A stretch of 5,193 bases of DNA from DASSFZ01 sp036514635. GTDB taxonomy: Bacteria > Chloroflexota > Anaerolineae > Fen-1058. The translations under genes and the position numbers were made by a program. Numbering within the stretch: the stretch's first letter is position 1; each line of letters opens with the position of its first letter. The notes under the pieces were generated by a model. That model saw nothing but the letters and a program-made list of their open reading frames with translations, ran no database searches and was not told the origin of the DNA. Where the stretch lies: positions 1 to 5,193 of the forward strand of contig DATBWU010000121.1 in the NCBI GenBank assembly GCA_036514635.1. The letters are read 5' to 3'. Shown here in pieces: positions 1 to 5,193 of this stretch.

Positions 1-26
1 GCTCTGCGGTGAAAGAAGAACTGGTG

Positions 27-1289
27 ATGCTTACACTAACTGACTACGATCGCGCTCTGCTGACCGGCGAACACGGCCCGGCGGCGTGCATGGCGATGTC
101 GATCCTTGCGCGCATGGCCGAGGTGTACGGCGCTGCGGAAATGCTCAGCATCGCGCAGGCGCACAGCGACAGCACGATCTACATGGGCGAAGCGAACCTG
201 GAATTTGCCGAGCGGCTGGCCGCGTGGGGCGCGCGGGTCGCCGTGCCGACGACGCTCAACGTCAGCGGGCTGGACGAGCATCACTGGCAGGAGTGGGACG
301 TGCCGCGCGCCTGGGCCGAGAAGGCACACCGCCAGATGGTTGCGTATCAGAGCATGGGCTGCGTGCCGACCTGGACGTGCGCGCCGTATCAGACCGAGTT
401 CGCGCCGAGGTTCGGGCAGCAGATCGCGTGGGGCGAATCGAACGCGATCGTGTTCGCCAATTCGGTGATCGGCGCGCGCACGCAGCGCTATCCCGACCTG
501 CTCGACATCTGCGCGGCGATCACCGGGCGCGTCCCGGCAGCGGGTCTGCACCTGACCGAGAATCGCGCCGGGCAAATTCTGGTGCGATTGGCGAGCGTGC
601 CTCGCGCCGTGCAGCAGGACGATTCGTTTTATCCTGTGCTGGGCCACCTGCTGGGCCAGATCGCTCAAGACCGCATCCCGGTCGTGGATGGCTTGCAGGT
701 CACGCCGACCGAAGATCAACTCAAGGCGCTCGGCGCGGCGGCGGCCTCGTCGGGCAGCGTAGCGCTGTTCCACATCACCGGCGTCACACCCGAAGCGCCT
801 ACGCTCGAGGCTGCGTTTCAAGGACGTGCGCCACTCGAAGAAGTGACGTGCGATATGCGCCGCCTGCGCGCGGCGCGACGCGAGTTGACGACCGCTGGCG
901 GCGCGCAGCTCGACATGGTGGTGCTGGGCAGCCCGCACTTCTCGCTGGCCGAGTTCAAGCGACTCGCGCCGCTCGTCAAAGACCGGCATCGCCACCCCGA
1001 CGTGCAGTTCCTGGTCACCTCCAGCCGGGCGATGACGCTGCTGGCGCGGCAGGCGGGCGTGCTTCAACCGCTGGAAGGCTTCGGCGGGCGGGTGACCGTC
1101 GATACGTGCATCCTCGCCACGCCGATGCTGCCGCCGTCGATCAAGACGCTCATGACGAATTCAGGCAAGTATGCGTACTATGCACCGGGGATGCTGAGAG
1201 TGAATGTAGTGTATGGGAGTTTGGAAGATTGTGTGCGGTCGGCGATCGAGGGGCACGTGGTGAGGGACGAATCACTATGGGTCGGGTAA
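27..1289 (+). CDS. Aconitase X (AcnX, DUF521) large catalytic subunit
   Basis: This is the large subunit of a heterodimeric aconitase X-type Fe-S dehydratase, about 420 aa and full length for a split AcnX. Family signatures visible, numbered from the ATG at 27, are GEHGPA near the N-terminus, VPTTLNVSGLD (about 74-84), the Cys motif GCVPTWTCAPY (C112, C118), GHLLGQ with VVDGLQ mid-protein, FHITGVTPEAPTLEAA, GSPHFS (301-306, H304), VDTCILATPML (C361) and TNSGKYAYYAPG near the C-terminus. C118 and C361 are the best candidate Fe-S ligands. Known family reactions are dehydration of mevalonate 5-phosphate (archaeal heterodimers) and of cis-3-hydroxy-L-proline (bacterial enzymes); the substrate here cannot be decided. 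The ATG at 27 is preferred because family N-termini begin at about this point and purine-rich GAAAGAAGAA precedes it. An in-frame GTG at 9 would add six residues, and the frame is open to the window edge. Frame 1 reads GCT CTG CGG TGA at 1-12, possibly the end of an upstream gene. The 3' end overlaps the small-subunit gene. Confidence 0.93.
   Translation: MLTLTDYDRALLTGEHGPAACMAMSILARMAEVYGAAEMLSIAQAHSDSTIYMGEANLEFAERLAAWGARVAVPTTLNVSGLDEHHWQEWDVPRAWAEKAHRQMVAYQSMGCVPTWTCAPYQTEFAPRFGQQIAWGESNAIVFANSVIGARTQRYPDLLDICAAITGRVPAAGLHLTENRAGQILVRLASVPRAVQQDDSFYPVLGHLLGQIAQDRIPVVDGLQVTPTEDQLKALGAAAASSGSVALFHITGVTPEAPTLEAAFQGRAPLEEVTCDMRRLRAARRELTTAGGAQLDMVVLGSPHFSLAEFKRLAPLVKDRHRHPDVQFLVTSSRAMTLLARQAGVLQPLEGFGGRVTVDTCILATPMLPPSIKTLMTNSGKYAYYAPGMLRVNVVYGSLEDCVRSAIEGHVVRDESLWVG
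1262..1267 (+). promoter_or_regulatory. Ribosome binding site for AcnX small subunit
   Basis: GAGGGA lies 9 nt before the ATG at 1277, inside the last codons of the large-subunit gene. It decides the start. The alternative in-frame ATG at 1289, within the TAATG at the large-subunit stop, would sit about 21 nt away, which is too far. The arrangement implies translational coupling of the two subunits. Confidence 0.65.
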
Positions 1290-1702
1290 TGCGAGGCCGG
1301 CCGGTCGTCGCCGGTCGCGCATCGGGCGAGGCGCTCGCCAGCGTTGAGCCACTGTCATTTTGGGGCGGCTACGAATACCGTACCGGCGAGATCATCGATC
1401 GGCGGCATCCACTGTCGGGGCACATCGCCGCCGGCCGCGTGCTGGCGATCCCCTTTGCGCGCGGATCGAGTACGACGACGGCGGTGCTGCTCGAAGCGGT
1501 CAAGGCGGGCACGGCCCCGGCGGCGATCCTGACGACCGGCGTCGACTCGTTCTTCGCGCTCGCGTCGATCGTCGCCGACGAAATGTACGGCAAGTCGATC
1601 CCCGTCGTCGCACTCCCGCCGGACGATTTTGCGTCCTTGAAGACCGGTCAGCAGATTGAAGTTCGCCCCGACGGCACAGTGGAAGTAATGGGACGCGGAT
1701 AA
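1277..1702 (+). CDS. Aconitase X (DUF126) small swivelling-domain subunit
   Basis: This 141-aa protein is the small subunit partner of the preceding AcnX large subunit, equivalent to the swivel domain of aconitases. Visible family motifs are GRPVVAGRASGEALAS at the N-terminus, FWGGYEYRTGEIIDRRHPLSG (split here as FWGG, TGEIID and HPLSG), the conserved ARGSSTTT loop with G63-S64-S65, APAAILTTGVDSFFALASIVADEMYG, and a final IPVV plus GQQIEV strand region. In characterised AcnX enzymes a serine of the GSS loop contributes to the active site, so S64 or S65 is the candidate. The gene overlaps the large subunit by 13 nt in a different frame, so the two are cotranscribed and probably coupled in translation. 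Its last codons (Gly-Arg-Gly-stop) lie in the left arm of the downstream inverted repeat, so the C-terminal residues may be repeat-derived. Length and motif content match stand-alone DUF126 proteins. Fused single-chain AcnX proteins also exist, but here the two parts are separate. Confidence 0.92.
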   Translation: MGRVMRGRPVVAGRASGEALASVEPLSFWGGYEYRTGEIIDRRHPLSGHIAAGRVLAIPFARGSSTTTAVLLEAVKAGTAPAAILTTGVDSFFALASIVADEMYGKSIPVVALPPDDFASLKTGQQIEVRPDGTVEVMGRG

Positions 1703-1905
1703 ACACGGATCACACGGATTTCGTTAGGGCTTACGCAGTTGGGGTTCCTTTACCGCAAAGAGCGCAAAGGCCGCAAAGGAATTCAAAGATTTCTCTGCGC
1801 TCGCCTGCCTTGTCCGTTTGCAGGGTTGCTTCCTTTGCGGTTCAAATGCGTAACACCAGACTTGTACGTCCGTGTTTATCCGTGTGAGTCCGTGTCCGAT
1901 GATCC
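1691..1905. repeat. Nested imperfect inverted-repeat element in convergent spacer
   Basis: This covers the whole gap between the convergent AcnX and amidase genes and both of their 3' ends. The outer arms share a perfect 14-nt match in inverted orientation (CGGATAAACACGGA at 1696-1709; complement at 1869-1882), and TCACACGGA occurs next to each core. Middle arms are 1727-1742 and 1842-1857, each containing TTACGCA or its complement, with 12 of 16 positions matching by hand alignment. Inner arms are CCGCAAAGGAA at 1771-1781 and its exact complement at 1830-1840. The order outer, middle, inner is mirrored on both sides of a roughly 50-nt centre. Sequences of this style recur in spacers of several environmental bacterial phyla, so this is probably a dispersed non-coding repeat or MITE-like element. 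It might also act as a transcription barrier between the converging genes, although no GC-rich hairpin with a T-tract is present. No transposase or target-site duplication was identified. Confidence 0.6.
1753..1780 (+). repeat. CGCAAAG short tandem repeat, 9-nt period
   Basis: CGCAAAG appears three times at 1754-1760, 1763-1769 and 1772-1778, an exact 9-nt spacing with variable two-base linkers. An inverted copy (CTTTGCG) lies at 1833-1839. The array sits inside the larger inverted-repeat spacer and forms its inner left arm. Read as protein it gives a basic RKERKGRKG string, typical of spurious repeat-derived ORFs. Confidence 0.7.
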
Positions 1906-3267
1906 AATCGGCGGCGACTGCGTGTGCCAGTCGGTAGCCTGCTCGTAAACATACGCAACGCGCAGCACGGCGACCTCATCCCACCACCGCCCGATGATCT
2001 GCATCCCGATTGGTAAGCGAGACGCGCCAGAAGTGAACCCACAGGGTACCGAGATCGCCGGTGTGCCCGCAAAGTTGAACAGGCTGGTAAAGCGGGTCAG
2101 TTGCCCCGCCGACGCAACGCCTTCCGCTTCGTCGATGCGCATTGCCGGGATTGGCGTCGTCGGCGTGACCAGCACATCGACCGAGTCGAACACCTGGCGC
2201 AGTCGCTGCTTCCAACGTCGCCGTGCCTGGCGAGCGAGCGCGTAGGCCGTACCGGTGAAAGCGCGACCCATGTTCAGCCGCGCCAGCACGTCCGCGCCGA
2301 ACATCTCCGCGTGCGATTCAAGCCGCTCGCGATGATACGCCGCAGCATCCGACAGCAGAATCACGCGCGTCGTATCGGCCATCTCGGAGGCCTCGGGCAA
2401 ATCGATATCGATGATCGCAGCGCCCAACCGGCGCAACGCCTCGATCGCCTCTCGCATCGCACGCTCAACGTCCCGATCCAGTTCCTCGAAGAAGTAACCT
2501 GCCGGCACGCCGATACGCACGCCGGTCAGGTCTACCGATCGCGATAGTGCTCCGAGATAATCGGGAACCGGCGCATCGACCGACGCCGGATCGAGCGGGT
2601 CGTACCCGGCGATGATCTGCAACAGGATCGCCGCATCGCGCACGGTGCGAGCCATCGGCCCGGCATGATCGTGCGACCATGACAGCGGCACGACGCCGCG
2701 CAGGCTGGTGCGCCCGTGCGTCGGCTTCAGGCCGACGATGCCGCACAACGCGGCCGGGATGCGGATCGACCCGCCGGTATCTGTGCCGAGCGCGCCCAGG
2801 CACAGCCCTGCCGCGATCGCTGCCGCCGATCCGCCGCTCGATCCGCCGGGAATGCGATCGATGTCCCACGGGTTGCGGCACGCTCCAAAGTGCGGATTGT
2901 TGTTTGTCACGCCGAGCGCCCATTCATGCGGGTTGGTCTTGCCGATGAGGATCGCGCCCGCAGCACGAAGCTTCCGGATCACAAATGCGTCCTCGGCGGC
3001 GACGTTGTCCTTGAAGAAAGGCGATCCGGCCGTGGTGGGGTAACCGGCTACGTCGAACAAGTCTTTGACGGCGATGGGGATTCCGGCGAGTTCACCCTCA
3101 CGTACAGTGAGCGAGTGAGGCGGATCGAACACGTGCAGATAGGCGTTCAGGCTTGGGTTGAGCGCCTGAATGCGCTCTATTGTGCTGCCGATCAACTCTG
3201 AGGGCGATAGTCGACCTGCGCGCAAATCGGCGCGTGCCGCTTCGATGGATTCTGGGTAGGAGATCAT
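1876..3267 (-). CDS. Amidase-signature family hydrolase (GatA-like fold)
   Basis: This 463-aa protein is a serine amidase of the amidase signature family, hydrolysing a carboxamide of unknown identity, probably in the cytoplasm since no signal peptide is seen. The triad is complete: K68 in GIPIAVKDLFDVAG, cis-Ser S143 in PGGSSGGSAAA, and nucleophile S167 in GTDTGGSIR. The spacings (75 and 24 residues) equal those of the well-known family member FAAH. GLKPTHGRTS and GPMARTVRDAA follow, then VTPTTP and the C-terminal GTPAISVPCG and GMQIIG motifs. The region after GLKPTHGR (VVPLSWSHDHAGPM) looks like general amidases rather than tRNA amidotransferase GatA, and no gatB or gatC is adjacent, so GatA is less likely. 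The start at 3267 gives a normal family N-terminus. It lies 6 nt after the elp3 stop and has no clear Shine-Dalgarno sequence, so it probably depends on elp3 transcription. The C-terminal DTDSHG and the TAA stop are encoded by the repeat in the convergent spacer. Confidence 0.93.
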   Translation of the reverse strand: MISYPESIEAARADLRAGRLSPSELIGSTIERIQALNPSLNAYLHVFDPPHSLTVREGELAGIPIAVKDLFDVAGYPTTAGSPFFKDNVAAEDAFVIRKLRAAGAILIGKTNPHEWALGVTNNNPHFGACRNPWDIDRIPGGSSGGSAAAIAAGLCLGALGTDTGGSIRIPAALCGIVGLKPTHGRTSLRGVVPLSWSHDHAGPMARTVRDAAILLQIIAGYDPLDPASVDAPVPDYLGALSRSVDLTGVRIGVPAGYFFEELDRDVERAMREAIEALRRLGAAIIDIDLPEASEMADTTRVILLSDAAAYHRERLESHAEMFGADVLARLNMGRAFTGTAYALARQARRRWKQRLRQVFDSVDVLVTPTTPIPAMRIDEAEGVASAGQLTRFTSLFNFAGTPAISVPCGFTSGASRLPIGMQIIGRWWDEVAVLRVAYVYEQATDWHTQSPPIGSSDTDSHG

Positions 3268-3273
3268 AGTGCG

Positions 3274-4923
3274 CTATCGGGGTTGGTGGAGTCGGTGATC
3301 GGGCTGCTGCAACCGATGCTCCAACGCCTTGACCATGTAGGTCCCTTCGCGCCAATAGCCGCGCCCGGCGTAATACTCGCGCGTGCCGATCGAGGCGATG
3401 ATCGCCATGCGCCGATAACTGCGTTCGGCGGCGATCCGTTCGGCTTCCGCCAGCAGCCGTGTTCCCAGCCCGCGATGCTGCGCCCGGCCATCCTGCATTT
3501 CGCCAATCGCGAGTGCCGGGCCGTACACGTGCACCTCGCGGATCAGCGCCGCGCCGCGAATCTCCTCGATGCCGAGGTCGATCTCCTGCGCAGGCAGCGA
3601 CAAGCGTGCATAGCCTGCCAGTTCGCCGGCCTGCGTGTTGAATGATAAAAAGTGCTCTTCGCTCGCGCGTGTGGCGTAGACGAGATCATCCAGGTGCGGG
3701 TTCTCGTCGGCGATGGCGCGCCCGCGCACTTCGCGGCAGCGAATGCACGAGCAATGCAGCCCGTGCGCGCGCATGTACTGCCGCACGACCTCGCGCATGT
3801 TCGACACTGTGCTGCCGGCGACGATGTTGGGCGCGGGGATGTCACGGTAGACGCGGTTGATGCGACAGTAGCGCGGAACCCGAGTCTTGCACGCGGCGAT
3901 CAGTTCGATCAACTCCTCGTCGGCGTAGGGCCGATATTCGCCACGCAGCCAATACGCATATAGCGCGGCATTCGCCAGCAGCGAGCACGGGTAAATCTTG
4001 ATCTCGTCGGGGCGCAGGGCTTCGTCATCCCACAGCCGGGCGAAGTCGAGCCGGTCGCTTTCCGGCGTCGCGCCGAGCAGGTTGGGCATCCAGTGCAGGA
4101 CGATCTTGAAGCCCGCCGCGCGCAAGAGCGTCATCGCCCGGCGCGTGTCCTCGACCGTGTGGCCGCGCTGGTTCAGGTCGAGGATGCGGTCGTCGAGCGA
4201 CTGCGCGCCCATCTGCACTTTCGTCACGCCCAGCGTGCGCAGCCAGCGGATCTCGTCGGCGTTGATGTGATCGGGCCGGGTTTCGATGACCATGCCCACG
4301 TTGCGACATCGGGCCGTCTCATTCCATGCTTGCGCCTCGGCCAGCGAGGACGAATCGCGTTCGTTCATCGCGTCGAGGCAGCGTTGCACGAACCACGCCT
4401 GATAGTTGCGCTGGTAACTCGACCACGTGCCGCCGAGGATCAGCAGTTCGATCTTGTCGGTGGCGTGGCCGTTGCCGTCGAACGTCTCGATACGCGCCTT
4501 CGTTTGCTCGTAAGGATCGAAGTGGTGCTGCTCGGCGCGCATCGCGCCCGGCTCGTCGGGCAGGTAACTCTTGGGCATGCGCACGTCGGTGGGGCAGAAG
4601 ATACACTGGCCGGGGCAGGGGTAGGGCTTGGTCAGCACCGTGACCGGCGCGACGCCGGAGATCGTGCGCGTCGGCTTCATTTGCAGGCGTGATAACGTCT
4701 GCTCGTCGAAAGTCAGCCGGCCCGTCTGGCACAAATACCTGTACGTGCGCACCAGCAGGTTCTTGCTGAACATGCTCGTGCCGTCACGCGGGTGGCGGCG
4801 CAAGATCGTGCCGAGCGCATCGGCGTCGAGATGTTCCCGCGCACGCACTTCTTCGATGATCGAGAGAACGGTCTCGGCGTATGGGGTAACATCGGTTACA
4901 TCGCGGCTGTGTGTCGCGGCCAT
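3274..4923 (-). CDS. elp3: Elp3: radical SAM / GNAT tRNA U34 modification enzyme
   Basis: This is a complete 549-aa Elp3, the catalytic enzyme that uses SAM radical chemistry and acetyl-CoA to carboxymethylate C5 of wobble uridine in tRNA. An N-terminal tRNA-binding helical region (about 1-80) leads into MKPTRTISGVAPV. The radical SAM cluster motif PCPGQCIFCP follows with C103, C107 and C110 (CX3CX2C), then LPDEPGAMRA, DPYEQ, the GGTWSSY loop (164-170), ETRPD (214-218) and VQMGAQSL. A Cys-rich putative zinc site (C391, C393, C396 in CSCIRCREV) joins it to a GNAT domain (about 425-530) containing IREVHVYGPA, the acetyl-CoA loop QHRGLGTRLL (482-491) and the Tyr pair Y517-Y518 in REYYAGRGYW. All expected motifs are intact. 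A short tail after VKALE repeats an HRL-x-QP pattern. No Elp1, 2 or 4-6 partner is visible, as usual for bacterial Elp3. The gene is divergent from a methyltransferase and lies 6 nt upstream of the amidase gene. The start at 4923 has no Shine-Dalgarno sequence. Confidence 0.95.
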   Translation of the reverse strand: MAATHSRDVTDVTPYAETVLSIIEEVRAREHLDADALGTILRRHPRDGTSMFSKNLLVRTYRYLCQTGRLTFDEQTLSRLQMKPTRTISGVAPVTVLTKPYPCPGQCIFCPTDVRMPKSYLPDEPGAMRAEQHHFDPYEQTKARIETFDGNGHATDKIELLILGGTWSSYQRNYQAWFVQRCLDAMNERDSSSLAEAQAWNETARCRNVGMVIETRPDHINADEIRWLRTLGVTKVQMGAQSLDDRILDLNQRGHTVEDTRRAMTLLRAAGFKIVLHWMPNLLGATPESDRLDFARLWDDEALRPDEIKIYPCSLLANAALYAYWLRGEYRPYADEELIELIAACKTRVPRYCRINRVYRDIPAPNIVAGSTVSNMREVVRQYMRAHGLHCSCIRCREVRGRAIADENPHLDDLVYATRASEEHFLSFNTQAGELAGYARLSLPAQEIDLGIEEIRGAALIREVHVYGPALAIGEMQDGRAQHRGLGTRLLAEAERIAAERSYRRMAIIASIGTREYYAGRGYWREGTYMVKALEHRLQQPDHRLHQPR

Positions 4924-4936
4924 GTTGATCGATGAT

Positions 4937-4942
4937 AGTATA
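4937..4942 (-). promoter_or_regulatory. Candidate -10 box for elp3
   Basis: On the minus strand this reads TATACT and ends 13 nt before the elp3 ATG, giving a predicted leader of only a few bases. No convincing -35 box lies 16-18 nt upstream. It overlaps the plus-strand -10 candidate, so the two promoters would compete or be bound as one site. Confidence 0.35.
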
Positions 4943-4944
4943 AT
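4939..4944 (+). promoter_or_regulatory. Candidate -10 box for the methyltransferase gene
   Basis: A perfect TATAAT ends 8 nt before the ATG at 4953. Transcription starting about 7 nt downstream would begin at or beside the start codon, giving a leaderless mRNA. This agrees with the lack of any Shine-Dalgarno sequence (CCAGAACG precedes the ATG). No good -35 box is visible at the normal spacing. Confidence 0.45.
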
Positions 4945-4952
4945 CCAGAACG

Positions 4953-5193
4953 ATGAACACGGCTACCGCTCGGCGCTTGCTTCGACTCAACCGCGATTTC
5001 TACAACGCCTTCGCCGTCGATTTCGCCGATTCACGCCGGACGCTTCAGCCGGGCATCGTTCGCGCGCTGAATGCGCTGAGACCATTCAAGTCGATCGTCG
5101 ATGTGGGCTGCGGCGATGGCCGGGTGGGTAAGGCGCTCGCCGGGTTGGAGGTCGATCAGTATCTCGGCCTCGATTACAGTGAGCGCCTTCTGC
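4953..5193 (+). CDS. Class I SAM methyltransferase, Trm9/ALKBH8-like, N-terminal part
   Basis: Only the first 80 residues are present; the frame is open at the window edge. The Rossmann methyltransferase motif I is clear (VDVGCGDGR, 49-57), followed by the acidic post-motif residue D74 in YLGLDYSERLL, which should bind the SAM ribose. The region before motif I (FYNAFAVDFADSR, 16-28, then LQPGI) matches, from memory, the pattern Y-N-x-hydrophobic-A-x-x-F-x-x-S/T-R upstream of motif I in yeast Trm9. Trm9 methyl-esterifies cm5U to mcm5U at tRNA position 34, downstream of Elp3. The divergent position next to elp3 with a 29-bp shared spacer supports a role in the same modification. The start at 4953 is the only good one near the TATAAT box, and it is followed by an Arg-rich N-terminus. 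The methyltransferase fold is near certain. The substrate is an inference, and a generic small-molecule methyltransferase remains possible. Confidence 0.85.
   Translation, partial: MNTATARRLLRLNRDFYNAFAVDFADSRRTLQPGIVRALNALRPFKSIVDVGCGDGRVGKALAGLEVDQYLGLDYSERLL

Noticed and set aside
1..12. End of an upstream gene (frame 1 reads Ala-Leu-Arg-stop)
   Set aside because: Three codons are too few to support a feature. The stop 14 nt before the ATG at 27 would fit an operon but may be chance.
36..1067. 343-codon minus-strand ORF opposite the AcnX large subunit
   Set aside because: Its Arg/His/Ala-rich composition is typical of antisense shadows in GC-rich genes. It shows no motif and no promoter, and the sense strand is clearly coding.
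86..1702. 538-codon plus-strand open frame running across both AcnX genes
   Set aside because: It is the out-of-frame shadow of the large subunit (Arg/Gly-rich, no recognisable domain) joined to the true small-subunit frame. Only the part from 1277 onward is a real gene, with its own ribosome binding site.
1771..1840. Rho-independent terminator between the convergent genes
   Set aside because: The 11-bp inverted repeat encloses a loop of about 48 nt and lacks an adjacent T-tract on either strand, so it does not fit a standard intrinsic terminator.
1739..1948. 69-codon ORF in the convergent spacer (RKERKGRKG...)
   Set aside because: It is made of the CGCAAAG and CCGTGTTTATCC-type repeats and runs into the amidase gene antisense. 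Such peptides are a known artefact of translating dispersed repeats.
1876..3267. GatA subunit of the Glu/Asp-tRNA amidotransferase
   Set aside because: The catalytic core is shared, but the segment after GLKPTHGR differs from GatA and no gatB or gatC is nearby, so a general amidase is the safer call.
4093..4692. 199-codon plus-strand ORF opposite elp3
   Set aside because: It is antisense to an intact, fully motif-supported Elp3, with shadow-type Arg/Val/Ala/His composition and no recognisable domain.

Overview
This is a GC-rich, gene-dense bacterial window. It holds four complete protein-coding genes, a fifth cut by the right edge, and one AT-richer convergent spacer built from repeats. A stand-alone bacterial Elp3, a heterodimeric aconitase X, and spacer repeats of the CGCAAAG and ACACGGATAAACACGG kind together suggest an environmental bacterium, most plausibly Chloroflexota. 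That assignment is an inference from general resemblance and has not been tested.

Left part, plus strand (27-1702): the large and small subunits of a heterodimeric aconitase X-type dehydratase. Their reading frames overlap by 13 nt, and a good ribosome binding site for the second gene lies inside the first. Spacer (1703-1875): a nested, imperfect inverted-repeat structure whose outer arms run into the last codons of both flanking convergent genes and supply both stop codons. Middle, minus strand (3267-1876): an amidase-signature hydrolase with an intact Ser-cisSer-Lys triad. Right, minus strand (4923-3274): a complete Elp3, with a radical SAM domain, a Cys-rich putative zinc site and a GNAT domain, lying 6 nt upstream of the amidase as a probable two-gene transcript. 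Far right, plus strand (4953 to the edge): the first 80 residues of a class I SAM methyltransferase, transcribed divergently from elp3 across only 29 bp.

The most interesting point is the divergent elp3/methyltransferase pair. The visible N-terminus of the methyltransferase resembles Trm9/ALKBH8-type enzymes, which in eukaryotes methylate the carboxymethyl group that Elp3 helps place on wobble uridine of tRNA. A bacterial two-gene cm5U-to-mcm5U34 pathway is therefore a reasonable hypothesis. The second notable feature is the spacer element, where an inverted repeat carries an in-frame TAA for each of two unrelated genes. No RNA genes, CRISPR arrays or insertion-sequence genes were seen.
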